A stretch of DNA of 39,873 nucleotides from Caulobacteraceae bacterium (GTDB lineage Bacteria > Pseudomonadota > Alphaproteobacteria > Caulobacterales > Caulobacteraceae), in contig JANYFU010000149.1 in assembly GCA_025359665.1 (NCBI GenBank), forward strand, positions 1 to 39,873, in the 5' to 3' direction. Positions 7,156 to 16,211 of this stretch are shown one piece after another. A model generated the notes under the pieces. That model was not told the origin of the DNA. It made no database searches and saw nothing but the letters and a program-made list of their open reading frames with translations. Numbering within the stretch: the first letter of the stretch is position 1; every line of letters begins with the position of its first letter. The position numbers and the translations under genes are program-made.

Positions 7156-10100
7156 TCACCGCCGCCGACCGCGCGACACCGCAGCGTAAGCCGCCGGCAG
7201 GACCAGCAGCACCAGGGGCGCGCCGGCCAGCAAGCCGGAGATGATGGCGATGGCCAGGGGCTTCTGCATGGCCGCCCCCTCCCCCAGGCCCAGGGCCAGG
7301 GGCGAGAGGGCGAGGATGGCGATCACCGCCGACATCAGGATCGGCCGCAGGCGCGCCCGGCCGGCGGCCAGCAGGTCCGCGTGGTCCGCGGGCTCGGTCA
7401 GGTTCACTTCCGCGAAGAAGAAGATCGCCAGTTCGGTGACGATGCCGACCACCATGGTCAGACCCATAAGGGCGGAAATATTAAGCTCGGTCCCGCTTGC
7501 CCACAGGCCCACGAACACGGCCGAGGCGGCGAGCAGTACAACCGTCAATACACTGACGACCACGGTCCATCGCTCAAAGAGATAGAGCAATAGCAGGGCC
7601 ACCAGCAGGATGGCCGAGGCGAAGACTACCGCCAGATCGGCGAACGAACTCTGCTGCTGAGCGTAGAGGCCGCCATATTCCACGCGAACGCCGGCCGGCA
7701 GGGCGATCCCGGCCACGGTCTTGCGGACATCGGCCATCGCCGATCCCAGGTCGCGGTGTTCGAGGCGTGCTGTGACGTCAACGAACGGCTGCAGATCCTC
7801 GCGGTTGATCTGCTGTTCGCCCGGTTCGATGGCCAAGGCGGCGACGCGCGACAGCGCGACATCGTGGCCGTCGGGCGCGCGCAGGCGCAGATCGGCGATG
7901 GCGGCGATGCGATCGCGCAAATCGGCGGGCGCCTGGACCCGGATTCCCACCAGCACATCCCCGGACCGGACCGAGGTGGCGACCTGACCGCCGATCAACT
8001 CGCCCAGCTGCCGAGCCACGTCATCCGACGTCAGGCCTTCGAGGGCGGCGGCCGGACGATTGACCTTGACGCCGATGGTGTCGCCGGCCACGCGCAACCC
8101 ATCGACCACCTCAACGAGCCCACGAACCTTGCCGATGGCCGGGGCGACCAGGGCGGCCGCCTGGCGAAGGGCGGCCGGATCCTCGCCGAACAGCTTGATC
8201 TCCACCGGCTGAGGCACGGCGGTGAGGTCGCCGATCAGGTCTTCCATCAGCTGGGCGGTCTCGATGCCGAGACCCGGAACCTGGCTTTGAATTTTCTGGC
8301 GAATCTCGCTCATCACCGTTTCCACGTCGCGCCGCTGGCCACTTCGCAGGTGGATGAAGAAGTCGCCTTCATCAGCCTCGGTCAGGCCGCCGCCGAGCTG
8401 GACGCCAGTCCGGCGCGAATAGCTGTCGACGTCCGGCGTGGCGCGGATGATGGCCTCCGCCTGCCGCAACAGACGATCGGTGTCGCTGAGCGCCGCCCCG
8501 GGGCTGGCCTTGTAGTCGAGAACGAAGCCGCCCTCGTCCATCCGGGGCATGAAGCCCGAACCCAGCTGGGTGTAGGCGACGCCGCCGACGGCCAGCAGGA
8601 CGCCGGCCACGAGACCCACCGCCAGGATCGGACGCGACAGCATAGACCCCGACAGCCGGCCATGGATCGCCGTGAGGCGGCGCATCATCGATCCGGTCCT
8701 GTCGGCCGCCTCTAAGTCACGCCGGCGAAGCCAGCTTCGGGCCAGAACCGGTGCGACGAACAGGGCGAACAGCAGCGACAGCATCAACGCCGCCGCCATG
8801 GTCACCGCCAGGGCCTTGAAGAACCCCCCGGTCACGCCGGTGAGAAAAGCCAACGGGGCGAACACCACGATGGTGCTCAAGCTGGAGCCGATCAGCGGCC
8901 GGGCCATCTCGGCCGCGGCGGTCAGGACGCCGTGAGAGCCCCGGTCATCAATCTGGTCGGGCGCCTCCTGCAACCGGCGCATGACGTGTTCGAGCATCAC
9001 CACCACGTCGTCGACCACCAGACCCACGGCGGCGGCCAGGCCCCCGAGGGTCATCATGTTGAAGCTCATATGCAGCACCAACAGCAGCAGGCAGGCCGCG
9101 GCGAGCACCGCCGGCAGCATCAGGGCGGTGATCAGCATCAGCCGCGCCGACCGCAGGAAGGCGAACAGCACCACCCCGGCGAGCAGCGCGCCGATGACGA
9201 TGGCGTCGCGCACGCTGACCGCGGCGGCGGTGACCAGTTCTGACTGATCATAATAGGTTGCGATCTTGATATCGGCGGGTATCCGCCCGGCGAACCCGGC
9301 CAGTCGGGCGCGAATGGCCTTGACCATGGCGACGCTGTCAGCGTCCGGAGACTGGCGGATGTTGATCAGCACCGCGTCGCGGCCCTGGGCGGTGACGCGG
9401 GTGAAGGCCGGGACGGGCGCGAGATGAATCTGGGCGACGGCGCTAAGCGGCACGACGCCGGCCCCGGCGGTGGTTCCGGTCTTGACCACGATGGCGCCGA
9501 TGTCGGCGGCGCTGTCCAGACGGCTGTCGACCAGGGTCTGGTAGAGCCGATGGCGGTCCTCCAGTCGGCCGACGGCCGTGACGGTGTTGCTGGCGCCGAT
9601 GGCCCGGACCACGTCGTCGATGGAGACACCCAGGGCCGCGAGCCGGGCCGGGTCGATGGTGATCCGGTATTCGGGCGCGGCGCCGCCCAGCACATCCACC
9701 GACGCGACGCCGGGTACCGAGGCGATCAACGGTCGTAGCTGAAGCTGAGCAAAGGCCCGCAGACGGATTGGGTCGCGGCTGGCTGAGTTCAAGGCCAGAC
9801 CCAGAACCGGAAACACCGTCGGGTCTATCCGCCGCGCGGTGAACCGCACTCCGGGCGGCAGATCAGGCAGGGCGGCGTTGATCGCGGCCTGGGTCTGAAG
9901 AGCGGCCTGAGCCATGTCGTGGCCCCAGGCAAAGGTCAGGGCGATTTCGGCCGAGCCGCGGCTGGTGGTTGAGCGGATGTGCTCGACCGCCGGAACGCCG
10001 CGCAAGGCCTCCTCCAGTGGTCGCGTCACCTGGATCGCGGTCTGGTCGGCGGCGCGGTCGCCAGCGTCCACCGAAACCACCACACGCGGAAAATCGATGT

Positions 10101-10209
10101 GGGGGAACAGGCTGACGGGCAGGTTCAGCGCCGCGCCCAGACCACCGATCGCCAGCAGAACAAAGGCGAGAACGACCGAGCGGGTGTGGCCGGAAAGCCA
10201 GCGCGTCAC
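7156..10209 (-). CDS. RND-family efflux pump, inner-membrane permease subunit
   Basis: A 1017-residue RND transporter with the family layout: TM1 at about 9-29, a periplasmic porter loop, a TM2-6 cluster (about 334-490), a second large loop, and a C-terminal TM cluster. The N-terminal signature LFPHIDFPRVVVS (34-46) is typical. TM4 carries the proton-relay pair Asp400-Asp401 in GLVVDDVVVMLEH. This resembles the HAE (hydrophobe/amphiphile) branch rather than the CzcA/CusA metal branch, so organic substrates are more likely than metals, although the specificity is unknown. The start is GTG at 10209, overlapping the adaptor stop as GTGA. It is the last gene of a factor-adaptor-pump operon and would form the envelope-spanning tripartite pump with its two neighbours. 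Confidence 0.93.
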   Translation of the reverse strand: MTRWLSGHTRSVVLAFVLLAIGGLGAALNLPVSLFPHIDFPRVVVSVDAGDRAADQTAIQVTRPLEEALRGVPAVEHIRSTTSRGSAEIALTFAWGHDMAQAALQTQAAINAALPDLPPGVRFTARRIDPTVFPVLGLALNSASRDPIRLRAFAQLQLRPLIASVPGVASVDVLGGAAPEYRITIDPARLAALGVSIDDVVRAIGASNTVTAVGRLEDRHRLYQTLVDSRLDSAADIGAIVVKTGTTAGAGVVPLSAVAQIHLAPVPAFTRVTAQGRDAVLINIRQSPDADSVAMVKAIRARLAGFAGRIPADIKIATYYDQSELVTAAAVSVRDAIVIGALLAGVVLFAFLRSARLMLITALMLPAVLAAACLLLLVLHMSFNMMTLGGLAAAVGLVVDDVVVMLEHVMRRLQEAPDQIDDRGSHGVLTAAAEMARPLIGSSLSTIVVFAPLAFLTGVTGGFFKALAVTMAAALMLSLLFALFVAPVLARSWLRRRDLEAADRTGSMMRRLTAIHGRLSGSMLSRPILAVGLVAGVLLAVGGVAYTQLGSGFMPRMDEGGFVLDYKASPGAALSDTDRLLRQAEAIIRATPDVDSYSRRTGVQLGGGLTEADEGDFFIHLRSGQRRDVETVMSEIRQKIQSQVPGLGIETAQLMEDLIGDLTAVPQPVEIKLFGEDPAALRQAAALVAPAIGKVRGLVEVVDGLRVAGDTIGVKVNRPAAALEGLTSDDVARQLGELIGGQVATSVRSGDVLVGIRVQAPADLRDRIAAIADLRLRAPDGHDVALSRVAALAIEPGEQQINREDLQPFVDVTARLEHRDLGSAMADVRKTVAGIALPAGVRVEYGGLYAQQQSSFADLAVVFASAILLVALLLLYLFERWTVVVSVLTVVLLAASAVFVGLWASGTELNISALMGLTMVVGIVTELAIFFFAEVNLTEPADHADLLAAGRARLRPILMSAVIAILALSPLALGLGEGAAMQKPLAIAIISGLLAGAPLVLLVLPAAYAAVSRGRRR

Positions 10210-11252
10210 GGGGCGTCACCCGCGCCGGGCTTGGCCGGCGTGGCCTCGCGGATGGCCATGCCGTCTTCCAGGGCGGCGGCCCCATCGACGACGATCCGCT
10301 CGCCCGCGACCAGGCCGGCGGTGACCTCGACCGCGTCACCGCTTTCCGCGCCCAGGGAGACGTTGCGGCGATGGCCGGCGGCTTCCTTGACGGTGAAGAC
10401 GTAGGGCTGCTCACCTTCATAGACCAGGGCGGCGCGGGGGATCAGCGGCACGCCTCTGTGCTGGCCAAGCACGATCTGGCCCTGGACCGGCTCGCCGGGC
10501 GCGAAGGCGCCGGCGGGCGCGCGGACATAGACGGCGGCCAGGCGGGTCTGGGGATCGAGCCGCGGATCGACGGCGAGCACCGTTCCGTCGTGGACCACGC
10601 CCCCCGACAGCGATGTGAGTCGAACGGTCAGCCCGGGTCGCAGGCCCACCGCCTTTCCAGCCTCGACGCCGAGGCGAATCCTAAGTCCGTCAAGAGAGCC
10701 GATCCTGGCCACAACCGCCCCCTGGACGGCAACGGCGCCAGCTTCCACCACCAGGCTCTCGACCACACCCGCCGCCGGGGCCTTGAGAAGCAAGGCCGCG
10801 CCGGAGCGCGCCTTCAGAGACTGGGCGGCGGCGTCGGCGGTCTGGGCGGTGGCGCGGGCGGTTTCGACCTCGGCGTCGCTGGCGAGGCCGGCGGCGCGCA
10901 AACGCAGCGCCCGGGCGCTGGCCGCGTCCGCCGCCGCCGCGTCGGTCTGGGCCTTGCCCAGATCAAGGGCGCTGGCCGGGGTCGGCCGCAGCACCGCCAC
11001 CACCTGGCCAGCCGTAACGCGCGTTCCGGCCGGAGCGAGGACCTTGGTCAGGATGGCCTCGACCGGCGCCGTCAAGGATCGCTCGGCGTCCGGCGAAAAC
11101 TCCGCCGCGCCATAGACGGCCAGGGTCTGGTCCGCCGAACCGGAGGTCACCACCACGGTGGTCACCGAGGCCACGGGTTTGATGTCGGCGTCGCCCTCGC
11201 TCCTGGCGCAGGCGGCGGTGACGAGCAGCAACAGCAGACCGATGCGCTTCAT
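10206..11252 (-). CDS. RND efflux periplasmic adaptor (membrane fusion protein), lipoprotein
   Basis: A 348-residue HlyD/AcrA-type adaptor. The N-terminus is a lipoprotein signal with a lipobox ending at Cys15 (VTAAC), predicting lipid anchoring on the periplasmic side. An Ala/Asp-rich alpha-helical hairpin occupies about 105-150 and is flanked by lipoyl half-motifs (VTAPVEAILTKVLAPAGTRV near 60-80; LLKAPAAGVVESL near 155-167). Beta-barrel and membrane-proximal segments follow, including IPRAALVY. It overlaps the outer-membrane factor by ATGA upstream and the pump by GTGA downstream, so translation of all three is probably coupled. Confidence 0.92.
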   Translation of the reverse strand: MKRIGLLLLLVTAACARSEGDADIKPVASVTTVVVTSGSADQTLAVYGAAEFSPDAERSLTAPVEAILTKVLAPAGTRVTAGQVVAVLRPTPASALDLGKAQTDAAAADAASARALRLRAAGLASDAEVETARATAQTADAAAQSLKARSGAALLLKAPAAGVVESLVVEAGAVAVQGAVVARIGSLDGLRIRLGVEAGKAVGLRPGLTVRLTSLSGGVVHDGTVLAVDPRLDPQTRLAAVYVRAPAGAFAPGEPVQGQIVLGQHRGVPLIPRAALVYEGEQPYVFTVKEAAGHRRNVSLGAESGDAVEVTAGLVAGERIVVDGAAALEDGMAIREATPAKPGAGDAP

Positions 11253-12568
11253 GGGGTCCCCCTGGTTTGAGCCGGGCGAGGAAGCGGCGCGCCGGTCGCC
11301 AGTTCCAGGGCCACGGTCTGTTCGGCGATGGCCTGGTCGAGGGCCGCCAAGGTGATCTGCTTATCGATGACGCTCTGGCGGCCGGCCTCGGCCACCGCCC
11401 GCGCCACATCCCCGCCGGCGGCCGCCGCCTCGGTCCGGCCGGCCAGAGCCTCCAGCGGTCCGATCGTATCGGCGATCTGTCCTCTCTGGCGGCGCGCGAT
11501 GGCGATCCTTTCCACCAGATCGGCGATCTCCGCCCGGGCGGCGAACACCCGCGCCGCGTATTCGGCCCGCAGTTGTTCGCGCGTCGCTCGCGCGATGGCG
11601 ATGCCACCGGAATTGCGGTTCCAGACCGGCAGGGTGAAGTTGACCGCCGGACCGAGGGTGCGATTGTCAGCGGTGTCCCTGGCGGCGGCCAGGGTAAGCT
11701 GCAGGCTCGGAAAGGCGTCCAGCGCCGCCTTGCGCACGGCGGCTTCCTGGCTCTGGTAGCCGGCTTCGAGCGCCTTGAGATCGAGCCTTGAGGCGCGAGC
11801 TTTGTCGAACAGCGCGCCGGCGTCGAGCGGGGTAGCCGAAACCGGGTCGGCGGCGATGGTGATCCGTGTGCCGGGCGGCAGGCCCAGCAAGGCGTTGAGC
11901 GACCCGCGCGCCGCACCCAGATCGCGTTCGCCCTGGCGGGCCCGGTCGGCGGCGTCGGCGGCGGCCAGACGCCGGGCCTCGACGTCGTCGGCTTTCAAGT
12001 CTCCCCGGGCCGCCGCGGCCAGCACCCGCGCCAGGGCGTCTTCAGCGGCCGCCTGGCTTCGGTCCAGCAAAGTTGAGGCGCGTTCCAGTCCGACCACCCG
12101 CGCGCCGAGCAGCCGGGCCTGGCCGGCGGTTTGCCATTCGCGCCAGGCCAGATCCAGCCGGACCTGCGCCCGCGCGGCATGTTGACCAGACTGGACGAGA
12201 CCTCGGTCGCGGAAGGCGGCCAGGTCATAGATCAGCTGAGCGCCGAGGCCGTCGAACATGTCTGGGCCGGTCAGCAGCTTGTCGAAACTGAGGTTGAAGA
12301 CCGGATCGGGCAGCAGGCCGGCGGCAAACACCTGGGCGTCGGACACGCCGGCCTGGAGGCGGGCGGCCTTCAGGTCGGGATTGGTGACAACGGCGATCAG
12401 GCCTAGCGCGCGAGGCGTCAGGGGTTTGGACAAATCGACCGCGGATCCGGCGAGAACCGGTTCGACGCTCGTCGCCAAAGGCGCCGGCCCATAGGCCGCG
12501 CAGCCGCCCACGGTGACGATCATGATCCCGAGAAGTGTTCGGATGAAGGAATCGTAACGGCGGTTCAC
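11249..12568 (-). CDS. TolC-family outer-membrane efflux factor, lipoprotein
   Basis: A 439-residue outer-membrane factor with two internally similar alpha-helical halves rich in Ala, Arg and Gln, as in the TolC/CzcC family. A signal with lipobox VGGC places the acylated Cys at residue 23. Recognisable blocks include LDLAWREWQTAGQARL (about 135-150), SLNALLGLPPGT near the middle and NFTLPVWNRNSGGIAIARA (about 315-333), the last typical of CzcC-like factors. The start is GTG at 12568; GAGG lies 13 bases upstream, a loose ribosome site, and a later start at Met16 would shorten the signal excessively. It is the first gene of the operon; the 85-base gap to the GNAT gene upstream presumably carries the promoter. 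Confidence 0.9.
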   Translation of the reverse strand: MNRRYDSFIRTLLGIMIVTVGGCAAYGPAPLATSVEPVLAGSAVDLSKPLTPRALGLIAVVTNPDLKAARLQAGVSDAQVFAAGLLPDPVFNLSFDKLLTGPDMFDGLGAQLIYDLAAFRDRGLVQSGQHAARAQVRLDLAWREWQTAGQARLLGARVVGLERASTLLDRSQAAAEDALARVLAAAARGDLKADDVEARRLAAADAADRARQGERDLGAARGSLNALLGLPPGTRITIAADPVSATPLDAGALFDKARASRLDLKALEAGYQSQEAAVRKAALDAFPSLQLTLAAARDTADNRTLGPAVNFTLPVWNRNSGGIAIARATREQLRAEYAARVFAARAEIADLVERIAIARRQRGQIADTIGPLEALAGRTEAAAAGGDVARAVAEAGRQSVIDKQITLAALDQAIAEQTVALELATGAPLPRPAQTRGTP

Positions 12569-12653
12569 GCTAGTCTTCTATCCTCGAAGCGACGCCGATC
12601 GAATGTCACCTCGATTGCAAAATCCCAATGTACAGATCGGCGCGAACAATGAC

Positions 12654-13220
12654 CTAGTCGCCCAAGTCGATGCGGTAGCGCAGGCTCTGGCCGCCGCCGT
12701 AGACGGCGGGCTTGGTAAAGCGTTCGACAAGATATCCGCCGTTGTTGAGGATGACGTTCTGGGAAGGGATGTTGTCCGGGTCGGTGGTCAGTTCCACCCA
12801 GGGCAGGCCCGAGGCCCCGGCTTCCAGCAGCAACAGGCTGAGCGCCTGGGAGGCGTAACCCTGCCCGCGTTTCCAGGGCACGACCGCATAGCCGATGTGA
12901 CCCAGAACGTGAGGCGGCAGGTCCGGCGTTCCGGGGCGCCATCGAAATCCGATCTGGCCGCAGAACTCGCCGTCCCACAGCCAGCGGTGAAACCCGGGCA
13001 GACGCTCCGACATCGAGCCGTCGGGCAGACGAATCGGACCGGCCCTGGCTTCGGGATCGTCCATCGACGCCATAAGCCGTTCTGGATTGTCGTCCGCCGC
13101 CGCCAGCAGTTCCCGCGCCGCCGCCTCGCCGCGCACATTGTCGGGCGACCAGCCGCGACGCAGCGCGTCCAGGAACGTGGGCAGACGCCCGGGGTCTGGC
13201 TTGATCAAGGTGAAGGACAT
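12654..13220 (-). CDS. GNAT-family N-acetyltransferase
   Basis: A 188-residue cytosolic acyltransferase. The acetyl-CoA-binding motif A is WKRGQGYASQAL (about 118-129), preceded by the beta-4 strand HIGYAVVP and followed by ELTTDPDNIPSQNVILNNGG, the usual motif-B Asn-rich stretch. The N-terminal part (MSFTLIKPDPGRLPTFLDAL) is typical of the large uncharacterised branch related to RimJ-like enzymes. The start is ATG 13220 with a weak GGGG site; the frame stays open upstream to 13862 but overlaps the divergent dehydrogenase gene and is not protein-like. The acceptor substrate is unknown. Confidence 0.88.
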   Translation of the reverse strand: MSFTLIKPDPGRLPTFLDALRRGWSPDNVRGEAAARELLAAADDNPERLMASMDDPEARAGPIRLPDGSMSERLPGFHRWLWDGEFCGQIGFRWRPGTPDLPPHVLGHIGYAVVPWKRGQGYASQALSLLLLEAGASGLPWVELTTDPDNIPSQNVILNNGGYLVERFTKPAVYGGGQSLRYRIDLGD

Positions 13221-13292
13221 ACGGCTGGCCCCGTGGCGCGCGCCTGGACCCTGGTCTAGAAGCGACGCCCTGAACCTAGCAAGGAACGCGCC

Positions 13293-14657
13293 ATGACAGC
13301 CAGACTTGTCCTGACCCTGATGGCCGGCGTCTCGGCGCTGTCCGGCGCGGCGACCGCGCAGGAGCGCGTCGGCGCTGCGGCGCTGGGCGACTGGCGGACG
13401 GATTCGCCGGGGGTCGTGCGCCATATCACGGCGGCAGATCTGCCGGCGCCCTATGCCACCCACCCCACGGCCTCGCCCCCGGCGGAGGTGGCGAAGCCGG
13501 CCGATGGGGCGCCACGAACCCTGCCCGGCTTCACGGTGGCCGCGTTCGCCAAACTCGATCATCCGCGCCAGATCCGCGTCGCCCCCAACGGCGATGTGTT
13601 CGTGGCGGAGACCAACGCCGGACGGATCACCGTGCTGCGGGCGACCGACGGCGGTGCAACGCCGACGGCCACCGAGATATTCGCGTCCGGGCTCGACCAG
13701 CCGTTCGGCATCGCTTTCTATCCGGCCGGCCCCCATCCCAAATATATCTATGTGGCCAACAACAACGCCGTGGTGCGGTTCGCCTACACGACCGGCGACC
13801 TCAAGGCCGCCGATCCACCGCAGGTTGTGGTGGCGAAGCTGGCCGGAACCACCGGCGGCCATACCACCCGCGACATCGATTTCTCACGCGAGGGCCGACG
13901 CATGCTGGTGTCGGTGGGTTCAGGGTCGAACCTCGCCGAGGGCATGCCCGCCAAGACATCCACCGACGCCCAGGTATGGGAGGCGGACCACATGCTGGGC
14001 TCGGCCTGGGGCCGCGAGGCGGACCGGGCGAATGTGCTCAGCTTCGATCCCGAAGGCGGAGCCCGGACGATCCTCGCCAGCGGCATCCGCAATTGTGTGT
14101 CCGTGCGGATCAATCCGGTGACCGGCGATCCGTGGTGCGTGGTCAACGAGCGCGACAGCCTGGGTGACGACGTCCCGCCCGACTACGTGACCCGGGTGCG
14201 CGCCAAGGGATTCCATGGCTGGCCCTGGTACTATATCGGCGACCATGAAGACCCGCTCCTCAAGGGCCAGCGGCCCGACCTGCTCGGCAAGGCGATCACG
14301 CCGGACGTGCTGATCCAGCCACATTCGGCCCCGCTGGGGCTGACGTTCTATACCGCCAAGACTGGGGCAGCGGCTTTCCCCGCCAGCTATCGTGGCGACG
14401 CCTTCGTGACGCTGCATGGCTCATGGAACCGCGGCAAACGGACCGGTTACAAGCTGGTGCGGCTGAAGGTGAAGGACGGGGTTCCCACCGGGACCTATGA
14501 GGACTTCCTGACCGGCTTCGTGGCTGATGACCGCGGCGTCTGGGGTCGGCCGGTGGGCGTGGCGGTGGCGCATGACGGCGCCCTGCTGGTCACCGACGAC
14601 GGCGGAAGCGTGGTCTGGCGGGTGGCCTATGATCCAAAGAGCCTCGCGACCAAATGA
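13293..14657 (+). CDS. Periplasmic glucose/sorbosone dehydrogenase-type (PQQ-dependent) sugar dehydrogenase
   Basis: A 454-residue six-bladed beta-propeller of the GSDH/L-sorbosone dehydrogenase family. Residues 1-23 form a signal peptide ending in TAQ, so the enzyme is periplasmic. Family blocks are LDHPRQIRVAPNGDVFVAET (about 89-108), QPFGIAFYP (about 138-146), ASGIRNCVSV (about 264-273), GFHGWPWYYIGDH (about 309-321) and VTDDGGSVVWRV near the end. Known relatives use PQQ to oxidise aldoses or sorbosone; the substrate here is not determined. The start ATG has AAGGA 7 bases upstream. It overlaps the cytochrome c gene by ATGA, fitting direct electron transfer from reduced PQQ to that cytochrome. 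Confidence 0.88.
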   Translation: MTARLVLTLMAGVSALSGAATAQERVGAAALGDWRTDSPGVVRHITAADLPAPYATHPTASPPAEVAKPADGAPRTLPGFTVAAFAKLDHPRQIRVAPNGDVFVAETNAGRITVLRATDGGATPTATEIFASGLDQPFGIAFYPAGPHPKYIYVANNNAVVRFAYTTGDLKAADPPQVVVAKLAGTTGGHTTRDIDFSREGRRMLVSVGSGSNLAEGMPAKTSTDAQVWEADHMLGSAWGREADRANVLSFDPEGGARTILASGIRNCVSVRINPVTGDPWCVVNERDSLGDDVPPDYVTRVRAKGFHGWPWYYIGDHEDPLLKGQRPDLLGKAITPDVLIQPHSAPLGLTFYTAKTGAAAFPASYRGDAFVTLHGSWNRGKRTGYKLVRLKVKDGVPTGTYEDFLTGFVADDRGVWGRPVGVAVAHDGALLVTDDGGSVVWRVAYDPKSLATK

Positions 14658-15034
14658 GGCGAGGGCTGATACCGGCGACCGTCGCCGCCTTGATCGGCTC
14701 CGCCGCGCTCGCCCAGCCAACGGGGCCTCTGCCGACCGGCGATCCGGCGGCTGGGGAAAATCTGTTCTACGACCGCTGCGCCATCTGCCATGTCGCTACT
14801 GGCGGCGGCCAGGGACCAAGTCTGGATGGTCTCTATGGCCGCAAGGCCGGGTCGGTGGCGGGGTTCAGCTATTCGGAGGCCCTGAAGGCGTCGGGCCTGA
14901 CCTGGACCGGACCGGCGCTGGACCGGTTCCTGACCAATCCCGGCTCCGCGGTTCCGGGAACGGCCATGCCGATCCAAGTCCCCGACGCCAAACAGCGGGC
15001 CGATCTAATCAGCTATTTCGCCGCGCATCGGTAG
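14654..15034 (+). CDS. Periplasmic class I cytochrome c
   Basis: A 126-residue monoheme cytochrome. A signal peptide (about 1-20, ending AALA) is followed by the heme-attachment motif Cys42-Ala-Ile-Cys45-His46 and a likely axial Met105 in PGTAMP. The GPSLDGLYGRKAGS and FSYSEALKASGLTW blocks match the cytochrome c2/c550-like family used as small electron carriers. It overlaps the preceding sugar dehydrogenase by four bases (ATGA), so it is the likely electron acceptor of that enzyme. Its last 26 bases overlap the convergent sarcosine-oxidase-like gene. Confidence 0.93.
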   Translation: MRRGLIPATVAALIGSAALAQPTGPLPTGDPAAGENLFYDRCAICHVATGGGQGPSLDGLYGRKAGSVAGFSYSEALKASGLTWTGPALDRFLTNPGSAVPGTAMPIQVPDAKQRADLISYFAAHR

Positions 15035-16211
15035 ATAGAGTTTCGAGACCGAAAGGGGCGAGCAAGGACACTGGGTCTCCGGCGGCCAGTTCGGCGACCA
15101 GTTCGCCGATGGCGGCCGAGTGCTTGAACCCATGGCCGGAACAGGCGGAGACCAGGATCACACGCTCACGCCCCGGGTCGCGGCCGATCAGGAACCGGCT
15201 GTCCGGCGCCATCGTATAAATACAGGCCGACGATCTCAGGCATCGGTCGGTGACGCCCGAAACCCGGCCGGAGATGTGTCGGCCGAGCATTGTTCGCGAC
15301 GCCGCCGGCCCGATCTCCTGGGACTGGGCTTCGGGTCCCGGTAAGGGTTCGTCGAAGCGTTCGTCGGCGATCTTGACGCCCGTTGTTCCAGGCAAAATCG
15401 GGAAACCGTAGAACCAGTCCTCGGCTCCAGCGCCATGCATCCAGATGAACACTGGAAAGCGTTCCGGCGCGAACTCAGCCGGATCGACGGGTTCGAACCA
15501 GTGCATCATCTGGCGGTAGGTCGACACGCTCGCAGCGAGTCGATCATCCTCCGAGATCCCGGACACCCAAGGACCGGCGGCCACCACCACCTGATCGGCG
15601 CAATAGTCCCCCCTGTCGGTGGTCACTCTCACGCCATCGACCTCGTCGAGGATTTTGAGAGCTGTCTCCCCGGTTCGGATCACGGCGCCATGCCGCCTGG
15701 CCAGGGCGATCTGAGCCGCCACGCAGCGCTCCGGTCGCAACAGCCCAGCGCCGGGCTCGAAATAGACCGTTTCATCGCCCCTAAAGGTGAGCATCGGAAA
15801 TCGGCGACCGGCCTCGTCGGGCGTGATCAGTTCATGCGGGATGCCGAATCGCCGCGCGGCGCCGATGGTCTTGCGAACAAAATCCTGCTTGCCGAGGTGC
15901 GCCGCACCACCATCGATGCCGCCGATCACCAGCGCCCCCGTCTGTAGCATCAGGGTCTCGCCGGTCTCGGCCTCGATCTCACGCCACAGATCATGGGCGC
16001 GCAAGGCCAGCGGCACATAGTCGTCGCCCTCTCCGATAGCCTGGCGGGTGATGCGGCTCTCGCCGTGGCTCGAGCCCTTGTCGTGGGGCGGATGATGGCG
16101 ATCCAACGCGATCACCCGCAGACCGCGCTTCGCCAGATGATAGGCGCAGGCGGACCCGGCCGCGCCAAGGCCGATTACGATCACATCGGCGATTTGCGTC
16201 CCGGCGCTCAA
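15009..16211 (-). CDS. Monomeric sarcosine oxidase / N-methyltryptophan oxidase (SolA)-like flavoenzyme
   Basis: A 400-residue FAD amine oxidase of the MSOX/MTOX/pipecolate-oxidase family. The Rossmann motif GLGAAGS (14-20) is followed by GSSHGESRITR (46-56), a family signature. The covalent-flavin Cys is Cys330 in SACIYTMAPDSRF, and SGHGFKHSAAIGE (358-370) is the second signature. Family members oxidise N-methyl or cyclic secondary amino acids, releasing H2O2. The start is a TTG at 16211 overlapping the putA stop as TTGA, indicating translational coupling to proline catabolism. That suggests N-methylproline, proline betaine breakdown products or pipecolate as candidate substrates (inference). 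The 3' end overlaps the convergent cytochrome gene. Confidence 0.9.
   Translation of the reverse strand: MSAGTQIADVIVIGLGAAGSACAYHLAKRGLRVIALDRHHPPHDKGSSHGESRITRQAIGEGDDYVPLALRAHDLWREIEAETGETLMLQTGALVIGGIDGGAAHLGKQDFVRKTIGAARRFGIPHELITPDEAGRRFPMLTFRGDETVYFEPGAGLLRPERCVAAQIALARRHGAVIRTGETALKILDEVDGVRVTTDRGDYCADQVVVAAGPWVSGISEDDRLAASVSTYRQMMHWFEPVDPAEFAPERFPVFIWMHGAGAEDWFYGFPILPGTTGVKIADERFDEPLPGPEAQSQEIGPAASRTMLGRHISGRVSGVTDRCLRSSACIYTMAPDSRFLIGRDPGRERVILVSACSGHGFKHSAAIGELVAELAAGDPVSLLAPFGLETLSTDARRNS

Noticed and set aside
7756-8715. Plus-strand open frame of 319 codons opposite the RND pump
   Set aside because: Shadow of the pump gene, whose motifs are unmistakable on the other strand.
13221-13862. 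N-terminal extension of the GNAT frame
   Set aside because: It runs antisense into the sugar dehydrogenase gene and has no conserved sequence before MSFTLIK.
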